Assembly: GCF_018687715.1 (NCBI RefSeq)
Contig: NC_056759.1
Span: 33,322,385-33,386,384, forward strand
DNA: 64,000 bases
Origin: Carya illinoinensis
Lineage: Eukaryota > Streptophyta > Magnoliopsida > Fagales > Juglandaceae
Reading direction: 5' to 3'
Made by a program: the position numbers and the translations under genes. Shown one piece after another: positions 10,039 through 20,906 of the stretch (position 1 is its first letter; each line of letters begins with the position of its first letter). Below the pieces are notes generated by a model. The model was not told the origin of the DNA. It made no database searches and worked only from the letters and a program-made list of their open reading frames with translations.

Positions 10039-11316
10039 GTCGCCCAGCGACAACTCAGGGGACGTCACTCAGTATTATCCACTCCCGAGTGACCAGAGGA
10101 GCTCCATCGAGATAATAACCCATCCCGGCTTGGGCTCGTGAGACACACGCACCCGAAAATCCAATCACGCCAACAAAACAGGGTTTCTCAAATAAAATAA
10201 AATACCCGTGCATGCACCATGCAAATGCAATTATCAATGCACAAAACAAACAACCAACCATAAAACAATAAGTCAAGCAACTCCGTCCTCCATCCATCTG
10301 ACCCCCGAACTCCTCGGACTCAGTCCGGAATCAACCAACCAACAACAATTAAATATTGAATGAGCAATATATATTTAAATCTGAAAGTAGGGTTTGGAAA
10401 ATACTTACAGCGCTATATGGCAATTTTAGAAAACACGCGGCGTTGCAAACGGCGGCGAAAAAGCAACGTCACAGTGAAAATTCACTGTGGCCGTGGGTTG
10501 TGAAAAACCCACTTTTGAACGGGGACAAACTAGGGCTTGGGATTGATAGGGAATGGTCTAGAGATGGTTGTGAAGCTATTGGAAGTGGTGGTTGGCCGCG
10601 GGTGGCGGCAGAATCGCCGGAAAGAGGCCGGATTTCTCAAAAAGGAAAGCTAGCTCGTGGGAGCTGTTCCGGTGGTCGTTGGAGGCCGGAAATGGGTGGG
10701 TTAGGATGGCAAGGGACCGGTGATGAAGTGGTGAAGAAATGGTGGCCGGAGGTGGAGCGACGGCGGCGGATCGGAGCAAAATCCGTGCAGCCTTTGGAGA
10801 GCTTTTCCGGCCAAATGGCCGGCCGGATGGGGGTGGAAATCGGTGGGGAGGTGCGCCGGAGGGAGACGAACCGAACGGCACTGGCGGTGAGCCGCACGGT
10901 GGCCGGACGGCGGTAGATTGGGGGTGAGAGGCATTCCGGCGTGAGGGAGAGAGAAGAGAGAGAGAGGCCGGGGGGGCTCGAGCGGGAGAGGAGAGAGGGA
11001 AAAAAGAAAGAAAGAAAAAAGAAAAAGAAAGGAAAAAGAAAGAAGGAAAAAAAAAAAGAGAAAAATGAAAAAGAAAAGGAAAAATGAAAAGAGATGTAGG
11101 GAAAAAGATGAGGTCTAATCCTCGGTCCGGGAAAACAACACTAAACCGCCAAAAAGAGATTAAAAACCACAAAACAACTAAAGGCAATAAAACACGACAT
11201 CAAATAAATTAAAAACCAATTTTAAAACGCAAATAAACTAAAATAAATAACTAAGATATTAATTAAAATAAAAACAATTATTTCAGCGAAAATACACTCA
11301 AAAGCGGGTCATCACA

Positions 11317-13084
11317 TATCACATCTCCACATTGGATTATTTATTTATTTATTTATTATATAGTAATAAGTAATTAATAATTTAAAAATATTTATTTTTT
11401 TAATTTTTAATTTAATTTATTTTATCATATTTTAATTAATAATTTATTTTATTATTAATAATTTATTTTATTTTATCATGTTTTACTATTTTAATTAAAG
11501 AAACTAAATCAAGTTTGTGGATGTAGATAAAGAGAATGGAGAGAGTATGTTATAAAAAAAATAATAAAATAAATATTTAATGTGCGTACAGTAATTATCA
11601 AATTTGATTTCGGTTTTACAATTACTGTACCTACCCTTTGCCTAATCTAATGTGAACAATTTGTTTATCTTAATAGTTAAAAAATATAATATTTTTATAT
11701 TTAGTTATTCCTGATCTTAATAGAGATTATGAGTTTTGATTGGCATCAGCCACTGTAGCGGTGTGCAATTTTGCACACCATACGTGGCAAAAGTTTTTTT
11801 TTTTTTTTTGAATATGCAAAACGGTGCGTTTTGGTATCATATGAGATGTGGAATTCCCATTTCGAATTGAACCCCCCCCCCCCCCACGTTGAAATTGAGC
11901 CCGCTTGAAATCTACTCCCCGCCCGCGCCGAACCTCATCTCCCCACCCCCACCGGCGAATACTCGCCGTTTGTTTGAAGCCGTTACGGAATTTTCTGTAT
12001 TTTGAAAGCATCCCACGTCAGCCAATAGAAACTGGGTTGTCTATGTCGTCGCCGAACACCCACGATCATCGTCGGCCGTAGTAGTCGTCGCGCAGCATCG
12101 GCGACTCGTCGCTACTCTTCGGTCTCCGCGTGTTGCTCTTCCCCAGCCAACTGCGAAACAACAAGAGGTAACTCCCCGGGTGTATTTTACTTGGGCTCTG
12201 TTCGTATTATATTACTCAGTTTCGTTTGAAATGTTCAGAATGCATTTTAGGGTTGTATCTGGCACTTAAAATGAAAGAAAGAAAGAAAAAAATAGGCTTT
12301 TGTTGCATAAGGTGAATTTATTGTAGGTCAGAATTAATATTTGAGTGAAGAAGGGTAAAAAATCTATTTTTTCGGTTTTGATGTTCCCTTCAGCCAATGT
12401 TGTTCTGCCTTATATGGTTTTATTGTTGATGATCTATCTGTTTTCTAGTTCACAGAGAGGGAGCCACATAATGGTATACATATGGTTATATCTGCTTCAG
12501 CCATTCTAAGTTGTATCATATTCTCTGATGAAATGTGTGCTCTGGGTGCTGTGATTTGGAATATGATGATGTGGTATATTGTTCTGATTTCTTTAGAGTA
12601 TTCGCGTGAGAGATGGCTTTTACAGCTGGAGAAATCTTCTCTTTGAATGAAAAGGGGTAGTTAGTGTTTTCTGTACTGGGTTTTATGTTTGAATACTTTT
12701 TTTTTTCAAGGATTAAGTATTCCCATTTAGTGGTGAATTTTTATTACATAATTGAGAAAAAGATTGTACTTCCAGTTTTCTCATTTTAGTAGGAACTTAA
12801 GAAAATTAAGGCAATTTTAGATTTGAGTACCGAGCCGGATCATGAGCTGCATGGGGTAAATGAGTTTTGATAGGGACCAAGAATTATAGCGGTGTGTAAA
12901 ATTCCTACGTGGCAATCGTTTTTATTTAATTATTTTTTATAATACTTTGAAACGCACCGATTTTGCGGGAGGAAGTTTTTATTTTAACCTTTTAGATATT
13001 TTTTTTATTAATGGTTATTAATTATGATTTGCCATCATGTACTTCTCCTTTAAAGTCTCGAAAGACCATTCATAGATTATTGTG
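11317..13084. other. Non-coding region upstream of the FRS fragment; leader-like GC-rich patch
   Basis: 11317-11730 is AT-rich spacer with no gene. The segment at about 12000-12168 is GC-richer, with many CG dinucleotides, and ends CAAGAG followed by a GT donor (GTAACTCCCC). It resembles a transcribed 5' leader exon and probably belonged to the FRS-like gene. A motif TAGCGGTGTG..TACGTGGCAA followed by a T-rich run and an AAACGGTGCG/AAACGCACCG element occurs at about 11756-11836 and again at about 12888-12970. A C run of about 15 lies near 11870. Confidence 0.4.
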
Positions 13085-13925
13085 ATGGAAGAAAAAGATG
13101 ACATGGCACCCAGGCCCTCGACTTCAACTTCGCAGTCTTTAATGACGCCTCAAACTACATTAGGAGATCCAAATGATTACCATATGAGTGTGCAACTTGA
13201 TGCATTTTATTGTTTTAAAAAAATGTGTTTGACATGCTCATTATTCTAAATATTTGCCTTTTTGCAGCAAAATCTTGATGTAAATATGTCCAACCCTCCG
13301 CCTCCGAGTAATCCGGATTACTTTAGTCAAGAATTTTCTGCGTTTCTAGAATTTCAAGAAATTTTGTTGGAAGTACATTTTCTGACTCGGCTGATGGTAT
13401 TACACAGATTTTTGCTTTCCCTTTAATGAGCTAATATTGAATTGATACTAATCCATCCCTATGTTTCCATGTTTAGAAATTTTATTTGATATAGATGAAG
13501 ATTTAGAGGGTAACACTGTTAGCCCAAATGGCGATGCCCGGGTTGAAGCACCAAGATCTGGTATGGAATTTCCTATTGAGAATGAGCTTACGGCCTACTA
13601 TAAACAATATGCCAAGCAAGAGAGATTTGGTGTAAGGACACAAAGGACTAAAAAAGATGATGATGGGAGGCCTGTTTATGTTACTATTGGATGTGCTCGT
13701 GGGGGAAAATACGAACCTAAGAACATTAATCCCTCGAAGCCACGTGCAACAACTAACACGGATTGTAAAGCAAAGATAAATGCGACATTGAACAAGAATG
13801 CAAAATGGGTTATCACCACAGTTGAAAATGTGCACAACCACATTACTATCAGCCCCAAGAAATCAAGACTCTTGCGATCTCACAAATGGATTGTAAGAGA
13901 TGTTGCCTCTAGGGCAAGGTTGATA
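13085..13925 (+). pseudogene. FAR1-related (FRS) protein, N-terminal FAR1 domain fragment
   Basis: The first exon starts at ATG 13085 (acidic, then PRPSTSTSQS). A middle exon follows a TTTTTGCAG acceptor near 13267, and a third exon follows a TTTAG acceptor at 13476. The third exon encodes a FAR1 DNA-binding domain (zinc-binding WRKY-GCM1-like fold): YYKQYAKQERFGVRTQ, then GCARGGKY, TDCKAKI and VENVHNH in the usual order, ending near LLRSHKW at about 13890. FRS proteins normally continue through a MULE transposase domain and a SWIM finger to 600-800 residues. Here the homology stops right after the FAR1 domain and unrelated acyl-CoA dehydrogenase sequence begins about 130 bp later. The fragment is therefore a broken gene, unless a short FAR1-only protein is made. 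Relatives bind DNA in the nucleus. Confidence 0.75.
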
Positions 13926-14130
13926 CCAGTCAATGTTGTATGTATTGAACTTCCAAGGTATATATATGTTACAGGGTATTTTCAGGTTGTTAGTGGTATT
14001 TATCAGTCATTGGCTGACTTGGCTGCACTTTGGCATGAGACTGATTGGTGCTGCTGAGCGTGGCATGCAGATGATGGCTCAAAGGGCTCTCAGTAGAAGA
14101 GTGTTTGGGAAGTTGATAGTAGAGCAAGGT

Positions 14131-17100
14131 TGTAACAGCCCGCTAGAAATTCAATTGTAAAATTTCTATTAACTTTAGGAATCTCGTGAAAACCCCATTA
14201 GTTTTCACGAATCCATTAATCGTATAGGTTTTTGTCTAACTATGTAGTTAGTGTTATTATTTACTATGGTATCAGAAGTATGTTTTTGATTATTGGAAAT
14301 AGTTAGAAGTGTCAAAATGTATTATAGTTTGTGCCATTAGACTCAGAGGGTTATTTAAAGTCTTATGGCGCAATAACATTTTTTTCATATTTTCGGACAA
14401 AACGTCTGTTCAAAACTGTAGATATTATTGGATAAAAAAAAATATCTTAAGATAATTTTCATGAATATTATTGGGTAAAAATATTTTGAGTTGATTTTTA
14501 TAGATATTATTAGATAAAAATATTTTAAGTTGATTTTTTTTAGATACTATTGGATAGAATATTATGAGATAATCTTTTATAAATATTTTGGGTAGGAGAA
14601 AACTACACTCAACTCTCAACTCCAGCCTCATCTCTTCCATATCTCATCCATAAGTATCTCCAGCCACCTCTCCCCACGAAATTATCTTCATTTACACTTT
14701 CCATTGAAAGAATATCAAACACTCTCTCTCGAACAGTTTTTAGAAGGTCTTTTACACACCCATTTCGAAACTTTTATAAGTATTTTATCATAAAGTCTCC
14801 TTCATATAAGTTGTTCCTTTTTTAGTCTAATTTACATGGATATCTTATTTGTCCCATTTGAAGATCATTTGGTCAGTCAAATATTATATAAACTATAGAA
14901 AGGTCATTCTGAGAGATAAACTGGAGAATATGTTATAGTTTGGAGTTTTTGACCAAGCTAATGGATAGATATTGGTCCAAAATTTTTATGGAGTATTGTT
15001 AACATGTATATATGATTATTGGTTGAGGAGTTTTGCATGATTAAAGGTTTTGATGAAAGATTTTCTTAGATTTAGAAACTTAGAAACTGGAAGAGGAAAA
15101 ACAGTTTCTGTTTTGAGAAAGTTTAACTCTTTGGTGGTCTAAACCTATTCCAATGACTTTGATAATTTTATTGGAGGATCCTAAACATCTTATATACATG
15201 TTATATTATTATTTTAAAGATATTTGATGTTAGTTTCAAAGATATGAAATTTTATGCAAAGAGATATTCAGATAAGCCAAAGTGTGGATATTCTTGGCTA
15301 AATTTATGTTTTGATTAATTTCTAACCATGTGATCTTGAATTAGAAGATTATATATATTTTAGGACATCTTTTTAAACCATGTGACGATTTGGTTTGAAA
15401 ATCATATATTTATAAGTCATAGATCAATAGATTTATCAAAACTAGTTGAGGAAAAAGTTTCTGTTTTTAGACTAAGTGTAAAACCAAAAATTCCAAATGT
15501 TATTTTGTGATTTTGGTGACTTTAGTTTGATGATTTAAAGCATAGTTGATGTTAGGATGATATTATGAATATGTTAGAAGTAAGATTTGATTTTTGAAAT
15601 TCTTGGAGATGTTTTGATTTAAGGTCAAAACTTGTGATTTAAGTGCTTGGATCTTTTTACAAAAAAATGTTTGGTGTTAATTATTAGCTTTTTCTAAATG
15701 GATGTTTTAAGTATGGTTTTGAACTTAGGATTGGAAGATATTTGTTGCAAAATTTTGATTTAAGCATGAGTTTTGAAGTTGGAAGGAATTGCAACAAAAA
15801 TCAAGGGAAATGGCCTATGGATGTTTCGGCCATAGTGTGTTTTTCATAGTTATGTTTTGTTTTAAATTTTTCTGAGTTGATATTTAAGTTTAGGACAAAA
15901 TTTATATGAGGAATGTAAATTTTGAAAACTTTTGGAGTTAGTATGCAAAATCCTTAAGTTATGGATAAAACGGTCATTTTCCCACATGTAGAGATTAAAA
16001 TGAAAATTTTACTCTTTAAGTTAGTATTTTCCATATTTCAAATTATGAGTGATTTAGTTCTAACTTTTAGAATCATTAATTACAGTTTCTCGTAATCGCA
16101 CTTGAAATTTTATAAGAAATACGGAGATCGAGGTAAGTTAGCTTTTAACTTACTAGCAGTCTACTGTGTATGTGTGCTAAGTAAATGAACTACAGTGTAT
16201 GTATGTATGTTATCATATATGTCATGCCATGCCAAGTTATCACGTAATTGTCTATTATACAGAATTTATTCTATCATCAATTTTTATCTATTACATAATA
16301 TATTCTGTCATGTATTACTGTACATTACAAGTATGTCATGTTAAATATATTGTCTATTATATGTTATGCCATGTTACAAAATGTTTCTATCTCAAGTTGG
16401 TCATGTATTTCAAGTTATATTCAAGTCACGTTATGTTACGTTAGGGCTTCAGTCATTTCGTATTCCAGTCACGTTTCATCTTGATTACTTATGTATGGGG
16501 TCACAGCAATTGTGACGCATACACTACGTGAGACACAGCAATTGTGACACGTAGAATACATGGGGCCACAACAACTGTGGAGTATGTATTTAAGCAGTTA
16601 AAGAATAAGTTTCCGTAGAATACATGGGGCCACAACAACTGTAGAGTATGTATTTACACGTAGAATACATGGGGCCACAACAACTGTGGAGTATGTAGTT
16701 TTCATGTTAAGTCATGTTTCAGATCAAGTTCATGTCAAGTCAAGTTCAGTTCATGTTTCAATTTAAGTTATGTCAATTATGCTATGTTGTATGCCAAGTT
16801 ATGCTTTAATTACTTATGAATTTGATTATGCATTTATACTTTTACTGTCATGCATGCATCATTAGCTTGTGTGGAAGTTTTTTGTTAACTTACTGAGATT
16901 TGTAATCAAATCTCACTTTGGTAATCCCAACTACCATTCCCCCCAAATGGCAGATCTTGTTACAGGACCTGAAGGAGAATCATGAGCTGATCAACTAGAC
17001 ACAATTGACTAAGCGACGGTGCGACGTCAATATTAATATAGTAGTTAACGTAAATTACTACTTGTACAATGGAGTTGCATCTTTAGTACTTTTTGGATCA

Positions 17101-17359
17101 TAACCATTTTGGACTAATGTTGTGATCTATTCAATGGGTCTTTATATATGAAGTATGTTTTAAGTATTTGGGATATTTTCAATTTGGTGCATAGTATTGC
17201 TAAAGAAAAAAATTATCCGCTGTAAATATTGCATAATGTTAGATGCATGTTAAGAACATTGCATCTTATATGTCATGAACGGGGGCAGGTAACCTTGTGT
17301 TGCATGTCTCGACGCTTCAAATGTCCGTCCGATCCCAAACGGAATTTGGGGGCGTCACA
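14131..17359 (+). mobile_element. Solo LTR, same family as the 9.5-kb element at 40196-49703
   Basis: The element begins TGTAACAGCCCGCTAGAA and ends TTGGGGGCGTCACA. AAGGT lies immediately before (14126-14130) and after (17360-17364), a perfect 5-bp target duplication. Sequence is collinear with the 3.6-kb LTRs at 40196 and 46086 with scattered substitutions and indels, so this copy is clearly older. It is 3229 bp, about 390 bp shorter, mainly because it has only about three full copies of the internal repeat that numbers ten in the other LTRs. No internal region remains. It interrupts the IBR3-like exon. Confidence 0.93.
16490..16700. repeat. Short version of the LTR minisatellite
   Basis: Three clear copies of AATACATGGGGCCACAACAA.. 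lie at about 16556, 16617 and 16663, preceded by degenerate relatives from 16490 (GGGTCACAGCAATTGTGACG). It is homologous to the ten-copy arrays in the young LTRs. Confidence 0.85.
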
Positions 17360-17925
17360 AAGGTTCATTCCTTTCAGATATTGCTAAGGTATAATGATTC
17401 AAGTCCCTGCCATAAAGTAATGGAGATATTTTATGTTGTTATACATCACAAAATGGAAGTGATAGTTCAAAGCTAAATCAATTTAGAGGACCATTTATTC
17501 CAATGGATTAATGATCCAAAATGTAGAAATAGATTTTACGTTGAACTTCTAGTGGTACACCTTTCTATTACCAGATGCTTTTAGGTTTACATCCTGGCCA
17601 TTATGTATATATAGCAAGCTTCCTAAATTCACTTTGTCGTTCAGTGTCGGATAGAGCTGGAGCAAGCCAGGTTGTTAGTTCTTGAAGTAGCTGACCAGCT
17701 TGACAGGCTTGGAAACAAAAAGGCCCGTGGGACGATAGCAATGGCCAAGGTAATGGTTGGTTGTAAAATACGACGTGAACAGAATCAAATCTTGGATTGT
17801 TGTTATTTTGTTAGTGATCCGATATGCTATTATGTTACTAAGTTTTCCTTTTAAAATTAGCCTGGCGGAATGTGGAGTAGGTAGCAGCTCCAAACATGGC
17901 ATTGAAGGTGCTTGACATGGCAATG

Positions 17926-18760
17926 CACGGAGATGAATGGCAATAAGAACCTTTAACTTTGTTAAGGGCAACTAAATTCTGACCAAATTTCTGTCTTGTT
18001 TCAGATGAAGAGGTGGACCCAAATAAAAGTAGTCAAAGTGTCTATGTGCACAACTCAAGGTTGAAGCATTTCTCCGACTAGCTCCTTCAGCCAATGTTGA
18101 GGATCGGATCTTTCAATCTGTGCCCCTTTATTTGTTTTTCTACTGAGAGACGAATGGGAGACCACTGGGTCGTGTAACCTTCTATATATATACTGGATCA
18201 AACTAGTTATAAATTGCCTGATGCATTCTAACATTTAAGGAAAATTCCTCAGCTTGGTTATGCAAGTAAAGATAATCCAAACGATCCGATATTCTTTTGC
18301 TTTCATATCTGTTATATGGCATACCTTAAACGGATATTTAAGGTTATTTGTAATAATTAAAAATAATAAAATTTATGTTTCAATTTTGCATTTTCAGATT
18401 GTCATGATTTATATTTTAAACCTGTACTTCAACATCTCCACGCATATGAGGATGTTCAGTTCCAGTTTTATACAAGGATTGATACTCACCTAAATGCATG
18501 AATGAATTCTAGAAAATTACATAAATTGTCACACTTGGAACTTCACTTGGAACTTCATTGAAGCACATTTACAACTTACATATTCCCCTTTTGTACATCA
18601 TAACCAAAACATAAGGACGTACGAGTACATTAAAACTTGATCAAAATTATGTGCTCCATACAACGTGTCTTTCAATACATACAAGGCATTATCCAAACCA
18701 ACATAATAGTATTACAATTGTGAGAACCCAATACAAACACAATAATTTCCTCTTTTTTTT
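17926..18760. other. No gene recognised
   Basis: This is AT-rich sequence. 18005-18120 could be decayed downstream exon material of the IBR3-like gene, but no conserved motif is readable. Confidence 0.4.
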
Positions 18761-19181
18761 TCAAGATTTCTCTCTCTCTCTTACTTTCTCTTCCCTTAAA
18801 CGAACTTCGCACCCTCGAAGCAGCACGTCATCCCACATCTTCCAAACTTTATTTTCTCTATTATGAATATTTTGATCTAGCAAATTAAATATATTTGTCC
18901 AGACGAAGAATTCACACCTCACATCTCCCTGCACACAGTCCGAACTCCCAATTAACGGAAAAAAAAAAAAAAAAAACACAACCCTTTGGCAGAATACGAT
19001 AATGCCAATATGACAAATTACATAATTGCTTTACCATATTATACTTTGGACAGGCATAAAATCTCCTTCCAGGATTAGACTTAGTGTGGGATGTCTTAAG
19101 TGATGTTTTCAAACCATACCAACAAGTTGGTGATTCCATGACTTCATCATTAGATAAACATGATGATTGGGATGATGCCAT
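18761..19181 (-). CDS. Small GRF-type zinc-finger protein (two exons)
   Basis: Exon 1 (19181 down to 19035, 49 codons) starts MASSQSSC and holds TSHTKSNPGRRFYACPKY, the core of a GRF zinc finger. A GTAAAG donor follows. Exon 2 (18928 down to 18761, after a TGTGCAG acceptor) supplies the last zinc ligand region RCEFFVW and then a charged, probably helical tail ending at TGA. The predicted protein is 104 residues, similar in size and layout to short plant GRF-finger proteins of the At4g04775-like type. GRF fingers bind nucleic acid, but the role of these short proteins is unknown. The first ligand pair, normally CxCG, reads CWYG, so one Cys is lost and zinc binding may be impaired. It could be a young pseudogene, because many such genes are mobile and short-lived. 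Confidence 0.5.
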
Positions 19182-20223
19182 GCATGATTCTGAATAATGT
19201 CCCAACAAATTCAACGATAGATATGCCATTTTACAGCATTGAATACATATGAATAGAGCCTACTGATCTCTTCCTAAATAATAAAACCACGAATTTAAAT
19301 ACATACTAAAAGCCACTCACACATCAATGCATGCCATTATCACGTGTGCACATGGTAGACAATTGCATGTAAATTAAAACAAACATAATATTTTTCAAAG
19401 ATTTAAACTAGCTGAAAGCCATTATAACATAAATATGCTTACCTATGATGAGCCATAGCAAACTAAAATTCCAACTAATAAATAATCATTTTCAATGAAA
19501 ATGTTAGAACAATGACAAACCAATGACAAACTTGCCTCTTTTCCTTGGACAGTAGCTGAATACATTGTAATCCCTAATGACGCCTCAATGATTATAGTCA
19601 TTTGATATAATCATGCACAAGTTATGAACTTATCACCATACCCCTACCCATACCATGAACAAATTTCAACTGTTGCAATCCAACAGTGAGTCAACTATGG
19701 AAAATTCTAACATGGAAATTTATACAAGTTTCAACTGAATTACCTTGGACTTATTAGAGGTCAATTTACATGCATGACTTTCATAGACTTGGAGCCATAG
19801 CAAATAATTTTTTTTTCATGATTTTTTTACTTTGAATTTTCAGTACTCAGCCTACATGACACCATAACTTAAGTATGCATTGACATTTACGAGTATGACT
19901 ACATGATGGAAGCTTTCATCAAATGTTTCTCTAACTGAACCAGCACACACCAGCTAACTCCATAACATGAAAAATCCACATATCCACATAACAGCATTAA
20001 AATTTCACGAAGGTTGAATTTTGGTCAATACCTTCTCCCGTGGCCGCAAATCTCCCACCAGAAATTAAACTTTCCAATCACCACAACCAGAGGATGCGCA
20101 GAGTGAGGGCCGACGGATGCTAAAGTTCTGGAATTTAAAAACACTTCCGTGATAGGGCGATGCGGGGGGTGGGTTTACGGTTAGGCAACGCGGGGGTGGG
20201 GGTCGGGTCTGGTTGGGTTTAGG
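19182..20223. other. Intergenic, no gene recognised
   Basis: This is ordinary AT-rich spacer on the upstream side of both the GRF gene (-) and ECH (+). No coding motif is visible. Confidence 0.5.
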
Positions 20224-20490
20224 CCTAGGTGACGCGGGTTGGGATTGGGGAGGTACTCTGCTACGTAGGGAGGGGAAGCGATGGGATGAGGGGAAGTGAC
20301 TCGGGGAGGCGACTCGGGGAGGGGGGGAAGAGGGAGGGGACACGACGTGGTTACTGGGGGAGATGGGTCTTCGGGGGGAAGAGGGAGGGGGAAGGGTCTC
20401 GGGGTGGGGGGAGATGGGTCTCGGGGGGAAGAGGGAGGGGGAAGGGTCTTGGGGGGAAGAGGGAGGAGGAAGGGTCTCGGGGTGGAGGGA
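20224..20490. repeat. G-rich purine block with imperfect tandem repeats upstream of ECH
   Basis: The plus strand is almost only G and A with many runs of three to seven G. A unit near TCGGGGGGAAGAGGGAGGGG recurs about three times between 20371 and 20475, with CGGGGTGGGGGGAGATGGGTCT variants between. The minus-strand frame is a Pro/Ser-rich artefact. The composition would favour G-quadruplexes on the ECH coding strand, about 420 bp upstream of the ECH start codon. Confidence 0.7.
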
Positions 20491-20906
20491 GACGAAGACA
20501 GTTTTTTCAAATTTTGAAATGAAGTGAAATGAGGAAATACCAAAACGTGGAACGAGCAGCAAGGAAAAAAATGTAAAATCACCTTATGACACATAAGGTG
20601 TGCTTCGGCTTCAACAAAATAGGGGCTGGCGAGAAGACTTTCCGATAGATTATTTCATCCGAGAAACCAATTAATTTTAATAAATTTAAGGGACTTTCTG
20701 AAAATCTAATACAAGCGTCCGATCTACGAACGGTGGACTTTGAACGAAACAAAAGAAATCCGTTCGAAACTTCGAACTCCGAAGGACCAATTTTTCCGTC
20801 TGAAATCTCGCTCTCCGACTGAGAAAACATTGCGAGAGATAAAGAGAGAGAGAGAGATATTTTAAGAACCCCCCAATCTTCTGATAAATTTTTGAACCTC
20901 CCCAGC

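Larger units (their letters stand above)
9066..11316 (-). mobile_element. Solo LTR of a Ty3/gypsy-type element, perfect 5-bp target duplication
   Basis: Plus-strand ends are TGTGACGCCCCCAAATCC and GGGTCATCACA, i.e. TG..CA. TATCA precedes the element at 9061-9065 and follows it at 11317-11321, a perfect 5-bp target duplication. The GGGGGCGTCACA end matches the right end of the LTRs at 14131-17359 and 40196-49703, so the element probably reads on the minus strand. No primer-binding site or coding interior is present, which fits LTR-LTR recombination leaving one LTR. The middle is GC-rich (10430-10980) and the right part has a long purine run (10930-11100). Several open frames here are compositional and are not called as genes. 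The length of 2251 bp differs from the 3.6-kb family, so this is a separate family. Confidence 0.85.
14020..17925 (+). pseudogene. IBR3: IBR3-like acyl-CoA dehydrogenase fragment, split by a solo LTR
   Basis: About 14035-14130 encodes MRLIGAAERGMQMM and SRRVFGKLIVEQG. The frame resumes exactly after the LTR and one target copy (17365-17388, SFLSDIAK). A GT..AG intron follows, then an exon at 17645-17749 (CRIELEQARLLVLEVADQ, then LDRLGNKKARG), a second intron (17750-17880), and an exon from 17881 with VAAPNMALKVLDMAM. This exon order and text match the C-terminal acyl-CoA dehydrogenase domain of IBR3/ACAD10-like peroxisomal proteins, which act in indole-3-butyric acid to auxin conversion. The last exon loses frame at about 17925, where a codon appears deleted before the conserved His-Gly. 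Nothing upstream of the MRLIGAA exon (kinase-like or N-terminal dehydrogenase part) is present. Retained introns show it came from genomic DNA and was not retrotransposed as cDNA. Confidence 0.75.

Noticed and set aside
10356..11187. Several long frames on both strands in GC-rich sequence
   Set aside because: They lie inside the solo LTR, overlap on both strands and are low-complexity; composition makes long frames by chance.
20065..20562. Pro/Ser-rich minus-strand frame of about 165 codons
   Set aside because: It is the complement of a G/A-rich tandem repeat; two overlapping frames are equally open.
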